Part shown: piece after piece, positions 35,236-44,380 of the stretch
Position numbering within the stretch: the stretch's first letter is position 1
How the letters are laid out: the number at the start of each line of letters is the position of its first letter
NCBI RefSeq assembly: GCF_004521965.1
Contig: NZ_SDGK01000065.1
Span: 1 to 61,297 of the forward strand
Origin: Weissella cibaria
Lineage (GTDB): Bacteria > Bacillota > Bacilli > Lactobacillales > Lactobacillaceae
Direction: 5' to 3'
Length of the DNA: 61,297 bases
Made by a program: the position numbers and the translations under genes
The notes under the pieces: generated by a model
Told to the model about the DNA's origin: nothing
The model's database searches: none
What the model saw: only the letters and a program-made list of their open reading frames with translations

Positions 35236-36246
35236 ATGGACGCCAAAGAATTAATTGCACAGGCAAATGCGCAACAACCGCAATTAATTGCGCAATTCAA
35301 ACAGGCGGTGGCAAGTGACCAGCTTGCCCACGCCTTTTTGTTTACTGGACCACGTGGCCGTGGCCAAGGGCTAGTAGCGAATTGGCTAGCAATGCGCCTG
35401 ATGTGTCGTAACGTAACGGCGGAGGGCCAACCGGATGGGATGTGTGATCAGTGCCAACGTATTTCGTCTAATGAACACCCAGACGTGATTCAATTAGCAC
35501 CTGATGGCAATAGTATCAAAGTCGATCAAGTTCGCTTCTTGCGGGATGAGTTTACCAAGACAGCGGTTGAAGGTAACCAAAAAGTCTTTATCGTTGCTGG
35601 TGCTGATACGATGACGAGTAGTGCAGCAAACGGTCTACTGAAGTTTATCGAGGAACCTGTGGGGCAACAAACGGCGATTTTGATTGCTGAAAACCGGGCA
35701 CAAATTTTGCCAACAGTGGTGTCACGCACCCAGGTGGTTGATTTTCCAGCATTAGGGCCCGAACAGATGCAGTCATCATTAATGGCGGTCGGTTTCAATG
35801 CAACCCAAGCTGATTTAGTTCGGACGCTCACTGACAGCAGTGAGGTGGCGGCTGGGTGGTTGGTTGATGATTGGTTTCAACAAGCTGAGCAGGCCGTTGG
35901 CAACCTGGTGACAGCAACACTCAAGAAAGACGATACCGCCTTTACAATGGTGCAAACGAATTTGGTGCCATTAGCTGGTGAACTAGATCGGGCGCGTGTC
36001 TTACTTGCGATGATGGCACAAGCTTGGCGTGACATTTTACTAAGCCGAACGGGCGACGTACCAGTGCGCTTTTCAGCTGGTAGTACCTGGCAACGTGATG
36101 GACAACGTTATACGACGGCGACGTTGTTAGCTGTCCTGGATATCGTCTTAGCGGCGCCACAACGATTACAAAAGAACATCAATTTCCAAACGACAGTCGA
36201 ATCGACGGTTTTGGAAAGTCAATTTAAGTTAGCAGGTTTATCATGA
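35236..36246 (+). CDS. holB: DNA polymerase III delta-prime subunit
   Basis: The 336-residue protein is the clamp-loader partner of DnaX. The P-loop is degenerate (GPRGRGQG), as expected for delta-prime, and SRTQ marks the arginine finger. The zinc module has C57, C70 and C73 but D67 where a cysteine is usual, the same change as in DnaX. The ATG at 35236 is used since AAGGAG overlaps the earlier GTG. rsmI overlaps its end by four bases; yaaT and yabA, usual neighbours, are missing. Confidence 0.93.
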   Translation: MDAKELIAQANAQQPQLIAQFKQAVASDQLAHAFLFTGPRGRGQGLVANWLAMRLMCRNVTAEGQPDGMCDQCQRISSNEHPDVIQLAPDGNSIKVDQVRFLRDEFTKTAVEGNQKVFIVAGADTMTSSAANGLLKFIEEPVGQQTAILIAENRAQILPTVVSRTQVVDFPALGPEQMQSSLMAVGFNATQADLVRTLTDSSEVAAGWLVDDWFQQAEQAVGNLVTATLKKDDTAFTMVQTNLVPLAGELDRARVLLAMMAQAWRDILLSRTGDVPVRFSAGSTWQRDGQRYTTATLLAVLDIVLAAPQRLQKNINFQTTVESTVLESQFKLAGLS

Positions 36247-37118
36247 ATCAACAAAAGAGTTTTGCCACACACACCACGGGTACGCTGTATCTAGTACCAA
36301 CGCCCATTGGGAACCTGGGTGACATGACCGCGCGTTCAATTGACACGTTGAAAGCGGTCGCGGTGATTGCGGCCGAAGATACCCGTCATACGCAACAATT
36401 GTTGAATCAATTCGATATTCAAACTAAACAAGTGTCGTTCCATGAACATAATAAGGAGACACGCATTCCAGAATTGGTGGCGCGCTTAGCTGCTGGTGAG
36501 GATGTTGCGCAAGTTTCTGATGCCGGGATGCCATCTATTTCTGACCCGGGGCACGAATTGGTTAAGGCGGTGGTGGCCCAAAATATTCCGGTTGTACCGT
36601 TACCAGGGGCGAGTGCAGGTATTACGGCGTTGATTGCCTCAGGTCTTACACCGCAACCGTTCATGTTTTATGGTTTCCTGGCTCGCAAGCCAAAAGAACA
36701 ACTATCGGAATTACAGAATCTAAATAGCCACACGGAAACGATGATTTTTTATGAGGCACCACACCGTTTGGCCAAAACGCTGCAAATAATTGTGAAGGCA
36801 TTTGGCCCCGAACGTCAGGTAGTCTTAGCACGTGAGCTAACGAAGCGCTACGAGGAGTTCTTGCGTGGGACAGCGCAAGAGTTGGCAGATTGGGCGAATG
36901 AAAATGAAGTGCGAGGGGAATTTGTGATGATGGTGGCAGGAAATGATAACCCAGTTACTGAAGCAGATGATGACCCACTCGCCGATATGACACCAGTGCA
37001 AGCGGTCCGTGCTCTGGTTGAATCAGGCATGAAAGCCACGGCTGCTGTGAAGCAAATTGCTAAGGCCCGTGACTTGGACCGACAAGCCTTGTACTTGGAA
37101 TACCAAGGAGAAAATTAG
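36243..37118 (+). CDS. rsmI: 16S rRNA 2'-O-ribose C1402 methyltransferase
   Basis: The 291-residue tetrapyrrole-methylase-fold protein shows LVPTPIGNLGDMTARS at the start and VSDAGMPSISDPG, the two RsmI signatures, followed by PLPGASAGITALIASG. It methylates C1402 in the ribosomal decoding centre together with RsmH. Start overlaps the holB stop (ATGA), implying coupling. Confidence 0.95.
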   Translation: MNQQKSFATHTTGTLYLVPTPIGNLGDMTARSIDTLKAVAVIAAEDTRHTQQLLNQFDIQTKQVSFHEHNKETRIPELVARLAAGEDVAQVSDAGMPSISDPGHELVKAVVAQNIPVVPLPGASAGITALIASGLTPQPFMFYGFLARKPKEQLSELQNLNSHTETMIFYEAPHRLAKTLQIIVKAFGPERQVVLARELTKRYEEFLRGTAQELADWANENEVRGEFVMMVAGNDNPVTEADDDPLADMTPVQAVRALVESGMKATAAVKQIAKARDLDRQALYLEYQGEN

Positions 37119-37122
37119 AACA

Positions 37123-37866
37123 ATGGCAGAAATATACAGTATGCAACACCAAGTGCTGTACTACGAAGCAGACGTAACAGGTAAGTTGAGCTTACCAATG
37201 ATTTTTAATCTAGCTGTCCTAAGCTCGACCCAACAAAGTGTTGATCTTGAGGTGGGACCAGATTTTGTCCACACACAAGGGATTGGTTGGATTATTTTAC
37301 AGCACATGGTTGAAATTAATCGCCGACCAAGAATCGGCGAGAATTTAACGTTGCAAACGCTGGCTAAGGAGTTTAATCCCTTCTTTTCCAAGCGCATGTA
37401 CCGGATTCTTGATGAAGCCGGTAATGTGCTTGTTGAAATCGATGCGTTGTACGCCATGATTGATATGGAACGTCGTCGCATAGCGCGCATTCCACAAGAG
37501 ATGGTGGATGCGTATGAACCAGAACGGGTTAAGAAGATTCCACGTCAACCAGAGCCACAACATATGATTGCAGATATTCCGGTGGATGTGACGCAAGAAT
37601 ATGTGGTGCGCTATTTGGATATCGATTCAAACCAACACGTGAATAATTCAAAGTACTTTGACTGGATTCAAGACGTGTTGGATCATGATTTTGTGAAGAC
37701 CCATGAACCAAAGCGCTTGAACATTAAGTACGAGCACGAAGTTTTGTTGGGCGACACAATTAAGTCAGAAGCCCAAACATTGGAAGATGCCACAATTCAC
37801 CGCATTTGGTCAGGTGATACTTTGTCAGCTGAGGCGGCAATCGAATGGACGGACGCTGAAAATTAA
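37123..37866 (+). CDS. Acyl-ACP thioesterase
   Basis: The 247-residue protein has a double hot-dog layout. The first half contains the catalytic-region pattern with GIGWIILQHMVEI and RRPRIGE; the second half has YLDIDSNQHVNNSKYFDW, the Asn-His motif of the FatA/FatB family. It releases fatty acids from acyl-ACP in the cytoplasm. AAGGAG lies inside the end of rsmI; ATG at 37123 is 12 bases after it. Confidence 0.9.
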   Translation: MAEIYSMQHQVLYYEADVTGKLSLPMIFNLAVLSSTQQSVDLEVGPDFVHTQGIGWIILQHMVEINRRPRIGENLTLQTLAKEFNPFFSKRMYRILDEAGNVLVEIDALYAMIDMERRRIARIPQEMVDAYEPERVKKIPRQPEPQHMIADIPVDVTQEYVVRYLDIDSNQHVNNSKYFDWIQDVLDHDFVKTHEPKRLNIKYEHEVLLGDTIKSEAQTLEDATIHRIWSGDTLSAEAAIEWTDAEN

Positions 37867-37906
37867 GCTAAACTAAGAAGTAATAAATTATTTAGGAGAT
37901 ACAAAC

Positions 37907-38899
37907 ATGGCCATTTTGGTACTTGGTGGAGCCGGATACATCGGTTCACACATGGTTGATACGTTGTTGTCAGATGGACGTGACGTGGTGGTTGTCGACA
38001 ACTTGTTGACAGGTCACCGTGCTGCGGTTCCGGCAGGAGTGCCTTTTTACGAAGTAGATATTCGTGATAAGGCAGCTTTGCGTGAGGTTTTTGAAAAGGA
38101 AAATATTGAACAAGTGGTGCACTTTGCTGCTTCTTCGATTGTCCCAGAATCAATGGCTGATCCGCTAAAGTACTTCGATAACAACACGGCTGGAATGATT
38201 GCTTTGTTGGAAGTGATGCTGAAGTTTGACGTGAAGCAAATTGTCTTCTCATCAACGGCTGCAACTTACGGTATTCCTGAAGAAAACCCAATTAAGGAAA
38301 CGACGCCACAAAACCCAATCAACCCATATGGTGAGTCAAAGCTTCAAATGGAACACATCATGAAGTGGGCTGATGAAGCTTACGGTTTGAAGTGGGTTGC
38401 CTTGCGTTACTTCAACGTTGCGGGTGCTAAGGCTGATGGTTCAATTGGTGAAGATCACCCAGTCGAGACGCACTTGGTGCCAATTATCTTGCAAACGGCT
38501 TTGGGTCAACGTGAGAAGATTATGATGTTTGGGGATGACTACAACACCCCAGACGGCTTCAATGTGCGTGACTATGTACACGTTATGGATTTGGCCAACG
38601 CGCACGTTTTGGCTTTAGACTACTTAGCAAAGGGTAACGAGTCAAATCAATTTAACTTGGGTTCAGCCAACGGCTTCTCAGTAAAGCAAATGGTTGAAGC
38701 AGCACGCGAAGCAACGGGTAAGGAAATCCCTGCCGAAGTTGGTCCACGTCGTGCCGGAGACCCAGACTCATTGGTGGCTTCTTCAGCTAAGGCCCGCGAA
38801 GTGCTGGGATGGGCGCCGAAGTATGATGACGTTAAGGAAATTATCAAGACGGCATGGACTTGGCACCAACAACACCCACACGGTTACGAAGATCGTTAA
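37907..38899 (+). CDS. galE: UDP-glucose 4-epimerase
   Basis: The 330-residue extended SDR protein has the NAD motif GGAGYIG (residues 7-13), SSTAATYG and the catalytic Y141xxxK145. It interconverts UDP-glucose and UDP-galactose for sugar use and cell-surface polysaccharide. TAGGAG precedes the ATG. It lies 40 bases after the thioesterase and is followed by a terminator, without other gal genes. Confidence 0.93.
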   Translation: MAILVLGGAGYIGSHMVDTLLSDGRDVVVVDNLLTGHRAAVPAGVPFYEVDIRDKAALREVFEKENIEQVVHFAASSIVPESMADPLKYFDNNTAGMIALLEVMLKFDVKQIVFSSTAATYGIPEENPIKETTPQNPINPYGESKLQMEHIMKWADEAYGLKWVALRYFNVAGAKADGSIGEDHPVETHLVPIILQTALGQREKIMMFGDDYNTPDGFNVRDYVHVMDLANAHVLALDYLAKGNESNQFNLGSANGFSVKQMVEAAREATGKEIPAEVGPRRAGDPDSLVASSAKAREVLGWAPKYDDVKEIIKTAWTWHQQHPHGYEDR

Positions 38900-38911
38900 A
38901 AATCAATTAAT

Positions 38912-38942
38912 AAACCCTAGAGTTTACCACTCTGGGGTTTTT
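38912..38942 (+). terminator. Terminator of galE
   Basis: AAACCCTAGAGT and ACTCTGGGGTTT (one mismatch) around TTACC, then T residues. Confidence 0.88.
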
Positions 38943-39017
38943 GTGTTAATCCAGAAAAAATGCGGTAAAATAGCAGTTAGACATTTACGCGTAAAAAATG
39001 ATGGGAGAAAGGTAATC

Positions 39018-39740
39018 ATGAAGATTATTGCCTTTGATACAAGCAATCAGCCACTCAGTGTGGCGTTGTTTGAAGATGACAAACTAATTGGGCAACGGGA
39101 GACGAATGTTGCCAAAAATCACTCAGTACAATTGTTGCCTTTTATTGACGAACTAATTCGTGAAGCTGGTTGGCAACCATCAGACCTAGACCGAGTAATT
39201 GTGAGCCAAGGGCCAGGATCGTATACGGGCTTGCGGATTGCGGTGACGACAGCAAAAACATTGGCCTTTACATTGCAGATTGCGTTGCAAGGGGTCTCAA
39301 GTTTGGCAGTCTTAGCAACGAATGTGGTGCGGTCTGATGCGGTGATTGTACCGATTATGGATGCCCGGAATGACAATTTGTATGCGGGAGGGTATGTCCG
39401 CGACAATGATCGCCTGGTCCAGGTTGCGCCAGACCGGCATACCAATGTGCCAAAGTTGATTGCAATGCTTCGTGAAGAGCAACGGCCAGTTGTGTTAGTT
39501 GGTGAATGGGCGCGCTTTGTAGATGATTTTCAAGCGACACTGCCAGAAGTGATATTTGCTGAAGATAATTTGCCACATGCAGCTAATATGATGATGCTAA
39601 CAACGGGCACACCGGTACTAATGGAGATAACTGATATTCATCAATTTGTGCCAAATTATTACCGACTTTCACAAGCTGAGGCAGATTGGGCAAAGGCACA
39701 CCCTGATGCAGGTGATGGCGTTTATGTGGAAAAGGTTTAA
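39018..39740 (+). CDS. tsaB: tRNA t6A biosynthesis protein TsaB
   Basis: The 240-residue ASKHA-fold protein opens with KIIAFDTSNQPLSVAL and has SQGPGSYTGLRIAV, the TsaB signature. It supports TsaD and TsaE in making t6A37 of ANN-decoding tRNAs. GAAAGG lies 8 bases upstream of the ATG at 39018; the long in-frame extension upstream would run through galE and its terminator. Its end overlaps the first GNAT gene. Confidence 0.93.
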   Translation: MKIIAFDTSNQPLSVALFEDDKLIGQRETNVAKNHSVQLLPFIDELIREAGWQPSDLDRVIVSQGPGSYTGLRIAVTTAKTLAFTLQIALQGVSSLAVLATNVVRSDAVIVPIMDARNDNLYAGGYVRDNDRLVQVAPDRHTNVPKLIAMLREEQRPVVLVGEWARFVDDFQATLPEVIFAEDNLPHAANMMMLTTGTPVLMEITDIHQFVPNYYRLSQAEADWAKAHPDAGDGVYVEKV

Positions 39741-40311
39741 AAACTGGTTACACTGGCAAATGCATCCGCTACCAAAGAGCCTACGAGAATTTAAGCAGAC
39801 GGTCAGCGTCAAAGGGTTCGATTTTGAATTGGTGCCGGCACAGTATCAAGATGTTGATAAAATGGTGGAATTGGAACGGGAAGCTTACCACGGGGAAGAA
39901 CCGTGGTCTGCTGATATTTTCCATAGCGAGTTACATCGTTCACGCGAACGGTTATATGTCATCGTTCGCGAACCTGAAACTGGCGCGATGGTAGCCTATA
40001 TCGGTGCGGCTTTCCGCCCAGGCATCCACGAGGTGCATATTACCAATGTGACCGTTGCACCGCACTGGCAGGGACGAGGTATTGGTACCTTCTTATTGAT
40101 GTATATGATGACGGTTGCTAAGCAAATTCGCTTTAATCGGATGTCACTGGAAGTACGAGTGTCTAATACAGGTGCCCAACGGCTCTATGAACGTTTAGGG
40201 TTCCAAGTAGTGCGACGCAAAGCACATTATTATGAAGACAACGGGGAAGATGCGCTGGACATGGCGCAGATTCTCGGGAGAAAAACAGATGGATTTTACG
40301 TTCAGAAATGA
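39724..40311 (+). CDS. GNAT acetyltransferase, RimI-like (first copy)
   Basis: The 195-residue protein has an N-terminal basic-aromatic extension (MWKRFKNWLHWQ) and then a RimI-like GNAT domain: YHGEEPWSADIF, ITNVTVAPHWQGRGIGTFLL with the acetyl-CoA loop, and NTGAQRLYERLGFQVV. It likely acetylates N-termini of ribosomal or other proteins. The start is uncertain (39715 or 39724); both overlap tsaB. A second RimI follows with 23 bases overlap. Confidence 0.85.
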   Translation: MWKRFKNWLHWQMHPLPKSLREFKQTVSVKGFDFELVPAQYQDVDKMVELEREAYHGEEPWSADIFHSELHRSRERLYVIVREPETGAMVAYIGAAFRPGIHEVHITNVTVAPHWQGRGIGTFLLMYMMTVAKQIRFNRMSLEVRVSNTGAQRLYERLGFQVVRRKAHYYEDNGEDALDMAQILGRKTDGFYVQK

Positions 40312-40735
40312 AACGACAACTGAGGAACTTTATGCAATTGCCAAGGCGGCGTACAAAGGATCGCCTTGGTCAAAACAAGCCTTTGCAAATGATTTAAAAA
40401 ACAAATTTGCCCGTTACATGGTTATTGAAGTTGATGGCGAACCGATTGGGTTTGTTGGTGGGACACATTTAGGTGAAGACCTTGAAATTACTAACGTTGC
40501 CATCATGCCGGGCGTTCAGGGGCAACATTTAGGTGAGCGCCTGTTGCGTCAATGGTTAATTAGCTTCGATGCAGGTACACGTATTTTACTTGAAGTGCGC
40601 CAAGGTAATAAACGAGCAATCAAATTATATGAGCGACTAGGTTTTATTATTTATAACATTCGCGAGGATTATTATCGCGATCCGAAAGAAGATGCATATC
40701 TAATGGATGTCACGTTACCATTAGCAACGGAATAG
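40289..40735 (+). CDS. rimI: Ribosomal protein alanine N-acetyltransferase RimI (second copy)
   Basis: The 148-residue protein is of normal RimI length: SPWSKQAFANDL, LEITNVAIMPGVQGQHLGERLL (acetyl-CoA loop) and NKRAIKLYERLGF. It lies between a first GNAT gene and tsaD, the conserved tsaB-rimI-tsaD place. CGGGAG is about 10 bases before the ATG. Both copies are complete and differ strongly, so they probably have different substrates. Confidence 0.88.
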   Translation: MDFTFRNETTTEELYAIAKAAYKGSPWSKQAFANDLKNKFARYMVIEVDGEPIGFVGGTHLGEDLEITNVAIMPGVQGQHLGERLLRQWLISFDAGTRILLEVRQGNKRAIKLYERLGFIIYNIREDYYRDPKEDAYLMDVTLPLATE

Positions 40736-40744
40736 GAGGACAAG

Positions 40745-41767
40745 ATGGCGCGATACATAATGGCATTTGAATCGAGTGCCGACGAAACCAGTGTTGCCAT
40801 TGTTAAAGATGGTGTTGAAATCGTGAGCTTGGAGACAGCTACTCAGATTAAAAGTCATCAACGTTTTGGTGGCATTGTGCCGGAAGTTGCTAGTCGTCAC
40901 CACATTGAACAGGTAACGGTATTAGCTGATGCCGCTTTACAGGATGCCGGATTAACATATCAAGATTTGACGGCAATCGCAGTTACTCAAGGGCCTGGCT
41001 TGGTTGGGGCCCTGTTGATTGGGGTGACGGCAGCTAAGACGATTGCCTGGGCGCATCAATTACCGTTAGTGCCGGTTATTCACTTAGCAGGTCATATCAG
41101 TGCGGCGAACTTCGTGGCGCCCATCCAATACCCGGCCTTAGCATTGATGGTTTCAGGTGGGCACACGGAATTGGTTTTGATGCGTGAGGAATACGATTAC
41201 CTTGTAATCGGTGATACGCGTGATGATGCTGCTGGTGAAAGTTACGATAAGGTTGGTCGAACGATGGGGCTCCAATATCCATCAGGTAAGACAATAGATG
41301 AGATGGCGCACCAAGGTGGACCCACATATGATTTGCCACGCGCACTCATGAACGATGATCGCTATGATTTTTCATTTTCGGGCTTGAAGAGCGCGGTGAT
41401 TAACTTAATGCATAATGCGGATCAACGTGGCGAAACGGTTGACCATATTAACTTAGCGGCTTCCTTCCAAGCAGCTGTGGTTGAGGTCTTAGTCGCTAAG
41501 ACACGACGGGCACTGCAAAACTATCCTGTGAAATCATTTATTGTAGCTGGCGGAGTTGCTGCCAACCGTGGTCTGCGTGATGGGCTAACGGCAATGATGG
41601 CTGAATTTCCCGAGGCGGCGTTTATTCCCGTGCCAATCAAGTTGGCTGGCGACAACGCAGCGATGATTGGTGCAGCTGGGGATATCGCATATCGGCATGG
41701 TAAGCGTGGTGATTGGTCATTAAATGCTAATCCAGCCCTTGAATTCGATTATTTAGAAGAATACTAA
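40745..41767 (+). CDS. tsaD: tRNA N6-threonylcarbamoyladenosine transferase TsaD
   Basis: The 340-residue ASKHA protein transfers threonylcarbamoyl to A37. Metal-binding H-x3-H is in VIHLAGHIS, and [11 protein letters not shown] and [12 protein letters not shown] are the ATPase-fold signatures. The N-terminal motif, usually ETSCDET, reads ESSADETS, so the cysteine is replaced. AGGAGG lies 7 bases before the ATG. It ends the tsaB-rimI-rimI-tsaD operon. Confidence 0.95.
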   Translation: MARYIMAFESSADETSVAIVKDGVEIVSLETATQIKSHQRFGGIVPEVASRHHIEQVTVLADAALQDAGLTYQDLTAIAVTQGPGLVGALLIGVTAAKTIAWAHQLPLVPVIHLAGHISAANFVAPIQYPALALMVSGGHTELVLMREEYDYLVIGDTRDDAAGESYDKVGRTMGLQYPSGKTIDEMAHQGGPTYDLPRALMNDDRYDFSFSGLKSAVINLMHNADQRGETVDHINLAASFQAAVVEVLVAKTRRALQNYPVKSFIVAGGVAANRGLRDGLTAMMAEFPEAAFIPVPIKLAGDNAAMIGAAGDIAYRHGKRGDWSLNANPALEFDYLEEY

Positions 41768-41768
41768 T

Positions 41769-41809
41769 AAAAAGCGCGTAACAACTTTTTTCAGCTGTTA
41801 CGTGCTTTT
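41769..41809. terminator. Bidirectional terminator between tsaD and the polyprenyl synthase gene
   Basis: AAAAAGCGCGTAACA pairs with TGTTACGTGCTTTT with one mismatch; it serves both convergent genes. Confidence 0.88.
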
Positions 41810-41831
41810 CTTCTATCATAGTAATGCAGAA

Positions 41832-42821
41832 TTAATCGTTACGGGTGAGCAACGTTTGACTGATATTGATTAAGACACGCTTTGATTCGTGTTCAGGCAT
41901 ATCAGTCAGTCGTTCTAGGGCTGTGTTAGTATAAGCAACCGCCATGTCTTCGGCAACGGATAGTGCACCAGAGCCTCGGACCAACTCGCCTAGGTGAACG
42001 GCTTCATTGTCGGTAATCGTAGCACCTTTGGCGAGTAGCGATTGAATCTCCTCGTTGTTTTGCATGGCAATAATCAAAGGCGCTGAGTAGACCCCTTCGC
42101 GGACGTCGTTCAAGATTGGCTTACCTAAGGTTGTGCTATCAGCACTGTAATCGAGTAAGTCATCAAGGATTTGGAAGGCCATACCAACGTTGTAGGCAAA
42201 GTCAGTTGCGAGGCCCGCAAAATCTTTTGGGGCACGACTGGCAGCGATCCCTAAGTTGGCTGCTAATACAAAGAGGGCAGCTGTCTTACCAGCAATTTGA
42301 TCTTCATAATTTGCGATGGTCATATCACGCTTGTAGTGATTTGTCCGTTGGGTTAGCTCACCAGATAGGATACGTTCTAGGTAACGTGTGGCCATCCGAA
42401 CAACGTTAATGTCGTCTGTGTTATCAGCCAACGAACGGAATGTTACGGCGAAGAGGTAATCTCCCGTATACGCAGCAACATCCTTACCAAATCGTGACTG
42501 AACAGATTCGGCGTGACGTCGCTTGGGTGAGTCGTCGATGATGTCGTCATGGACAAGTGAGGCTGTATGCAACATTTCTACCGTTGCAGCCAGGTTCAAT
42601 AATGGTTCACGCTCCGCTGGGAAGAAACGACCAATCAGAATTGTAAATGCAGGGCGTAGCAATTTGCCACCATGCGAGAACATATCTATAAGGGCGGCTT
42701 CGACGTCAGCGTCATTGGCGTCTAGGTTAGCTTCGATACGATCTAATACCCCTTGCAGCTCCTTGCGAATAGCAGGGAACTCATCCCATATTGGATGTAA
42801 TGTTGTTTGTGAATGCGTCAT
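41832..42821 (-). CDS. Polyprenyl diphosphate synthase, long chain
   Basis: The 329-residue protein has the first aspartate-rich motif D92-D-I-I-D96 and the second (FQILDDLLDYS, near residue 220), with GGKLLRPAF (51-59). It makes the C30-C40 prenyl chain for menaquinone or related lipids in the pattern of HepT/IspB subunits. AAGGAG lies 12 bases before the ATG. The small-subunit or menA gene is not adjacent. Confidence 0.9.
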   Translation of the reverse strand: MTHSQTTLHPIWDEFPAIRKELQGVLDRIEANLDANDADVEAALIDMFSHGGKLLRPAFTILIGRFFPAEREPLLNLAATVEMLHTASLVHDDIIDDSPKRRHAESVQSRFGKDVAAYTGDYLFAVTFRSLADNTDDINVVRMATRYLERILSGELTQRTNHYKRDMTIANYEDQIAGKTAALFVLAANLGIAASRAPKDFAGLATDFAYNVGMAFQILDDLLDYSADSTTLGKPILNDVREGVYSAPLIIAMQNNEEIQSLLAKGATITDNEAVHLGELVRGSGALSVAEDMAVAYTNTALERLTDMPEHESKRVLINISQTLLTRND

Positions 42822-43107
42822 AAGATCGGGAAACTCCTTAATTACTACTATATGTATAGTTGAAATAGGTTAGCCAAAATGTCGAATACCCATAGTCAAC
42901 ATAACTGTATGTGTAAACTAAGTACTATTATATAGGAATCATCATGAATAAACACGATAATTTCGACGCACAAGAATTGAAAAGAAATTCGTAAACATAA
43001 AGAGTGGTAATTATTTAAAAAATTAGTTATTATGGTTTCCGGAATTAGTTATGAAACCGGCGTGAAAAAAGGTGATATGTTTGTCACAACAAAGTTGGCG
43101 AAAAAGC
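42822..43107. other. Gene-free stretch between the divergent polyprenyl synthase and S10 operon
   Basis: About 285 AT-rich bases hold only two tiny ORFs (16 codons from 42944, MNKHDNFDAQELKRNS, and 38 codons from 43032, running into the S10 promoter) with no convincing ribosome binding sites. GGTTTC and GAAACC (about 43035-43058) form a short inverted repeat. I see nothing I would call a gene. The first tiny ORF may be a remnant. Confidence 0.4.
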
Positions 43108-43136
43108 TTGCTAATACTTTTAGTATGCTGTATTAT
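43108..43136 (+). promoter_or_regulatory. Promoter of the S10-spc-alpha operon
   Basis: TTGCTA (43108-43113), 17 bases, TATTAT (43131-43136). The distance to rpsJ leaves a leader of about 190 bases. Confidence 0.7.
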
Positions 43137-43142
43137 ATTCTA

Positions 43143-43320
43143 GTACGTTAAATACGGGTGGGTATTTCCCACGGTATATTAGTGTGCCATCGACAAGCGA
43201 TGATGTGGGAGGTTGCGACACACCCGGCAGCATTGCCACGGGGCCCATTGCCATGGAGCTCTTTGGGGTGCGTCGGTAGTTTCCACGGAGTTAGTTTCAT
43301 ATTCCAATATGGACGAAGGG
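43143..43320 (+). promoter_or_regulatory. Structured 5' leader of the S10 operon
   Basis: Several hairpins can be drawn. GTGGG/CCCAC around TATTT at 43159-43173; CATCG/CGATG around ACAAG at 43188-43202, itself enclosed by GTGTG (43182-43186) and CACAC (43221-43225); CCCGGCA/TGCCACGGG at 43226-43245. No strong terminator is evident. In other bacteria a ribosomal protein binds this leader to control the operon; which protein would bind here is unknown. Confidence 0.5.
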
Positions 43321-43332
43321 AGAATTTATATC

Positions 43333-43641
43333 ATGGCAAGTAAGAAGATTCGTATCCGTTTGAAGGCGTACGAGCACAAGATCTTGGATGCTTCAGCAGA
43401 AAAGATTGTTGAAACGGCAAAGCGTACAGGTGCTGAAATTTCAGGTCCTATTCCATTGCCTACTGAGCGTACGTTGTACACGGTTTTGCGTTCACCACAC
43501 AAGCACAAGGATTCACGTGAGCAATTCGAAATGCGCACTCACAAGCGTTTGATCGACATCGTGAACCCAACTGCTAAGACGGTTGATGCTTTGTCAAAGC
43601 TTGAATTGCCAAGCGGTGTTGACATCGAAATCAAGTTGTAA
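43333..43641 (+). CDS. rpsJ: 30S ribosomal protein S10
   Basis: The 102-residue protein has the S10 pattern ([39 protein letters not shown]). It belongs to the 30S head and also acts with NusB in transcription antitermination. GAAGGGAG is about 10 bases before the ATG; longer frames run into the leader. First gene of the super-operon; rplC follows after 88 bases. Confidence 0.97.
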   Translation: MASKKIRIRLKAYEHKILDASAEKIVETAKRTGAEISGPIPLPTERTLYTVLRSPHKHKDSREQFEMRTHKRLIDIVNPTAKTVDALSKLELPSGVDIEIKL

Positions 43642-43729
43642 TTTTTACAACACAACAACAAACAACAACTTGCCTGATTAAGCATTTAACTGATCAAAAA
43701 TTTAGATTTACTATTCAAAGGAGATAGTC

Positions 43730-44356
43730 ATGACTACTAAGGGTATCTTAGGCCGCAAAGTCGGCATGACTCAGGTATTCACTGAGAACGGTGAGCTTAT
43801 CCCCGTAACGGTAATTGAAGCTATGCCAAACGTAGTTCTCCAAGTTAAGACTTTGGAAAACGACGGTTACAACGCAGTTCAATTGGGTTACCAAGACAAG
43901 CGTGCCGTTTTGAGCAACAAGCCTGAGCAAGGTCACGTTGCCAAGGCAAACACGGCCCCTAAGCGCTACATTCGTGAAATCCGCGACGCTGAGGGAGAAT
44001 TCAATGTTGGGGATGAAGTTAAGGTTGATATTTTCGCTGCTGGCGAAGCTGTTGACGTAACTGGAATCACAAAGGGTCATGGTTACCAAGGTAACATCAA
44101 GAAGGATGGCCAATCACGTGGTCCTATGGCGCACGGTTCTCGTTACCACCGTCGACCTGGTTCATTGGGTGCCATCATCAACCGCGTCTTCAAGGGTAAG
44201 AAGTTGCCTGGACGCATGGGTAACCACAAGCGCACTGTACAAAACTTGCAAGTAGTTCGCGTTGACGTAGAAAACAACGTGATCTTGGTTAAGGGTAATG
44301 TTCCTGGTGCCAACAAGTCACTTGTTACTGTTAAGTACTCTGTTAAGGCTAAGTAA
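43730..44356 (+). CDS. rplC: 50S ribosomal protein L3
   Basis: The 208-residue protein begins [13 protein letters not shown] and has the [22 protein letters not shown] loop region that reaches the peptidyl transferase centre. It is one of the primary assembly proteins of the 50S subunit. AAAGGAG precedes the ATG; rplD follows after 24 bases. Confidence 0.98.
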   Translation: MTTKGILGRKVGMTQVFTENGELIPVTVIEAMPNVVLQVKTLENDGYNAVQLGYQDKRAVLSNKPEQGHVAKANTAPKRYIREIRDAEGEFNVGDEVKVDIFAAGEAVDVTGITKGHGYQGNIKKDGQSRGPMAHGSRYHRRPGSLGAIINRVFKGKKLPGRMGNHKRTVQNLQVVRVDVENNVILVKGNVPGANKSLVTVKYSVKAK

Positions 44357-44380
44357 TAAGGACGAAGGGAGGAAACTAAC

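Noticed and set aside
38694-39017. 108-codon N-terminal extension of tsaB
   Set aside because: It overlaps galE and its terminator in another frame, and TsaB families start at the ATG at 39018.
42944-43150. Tiny ORFs of 16 and 38 codons before the S10 operon
   Set aside because: No ribosome binding sites; the second covers the S10 promoter.
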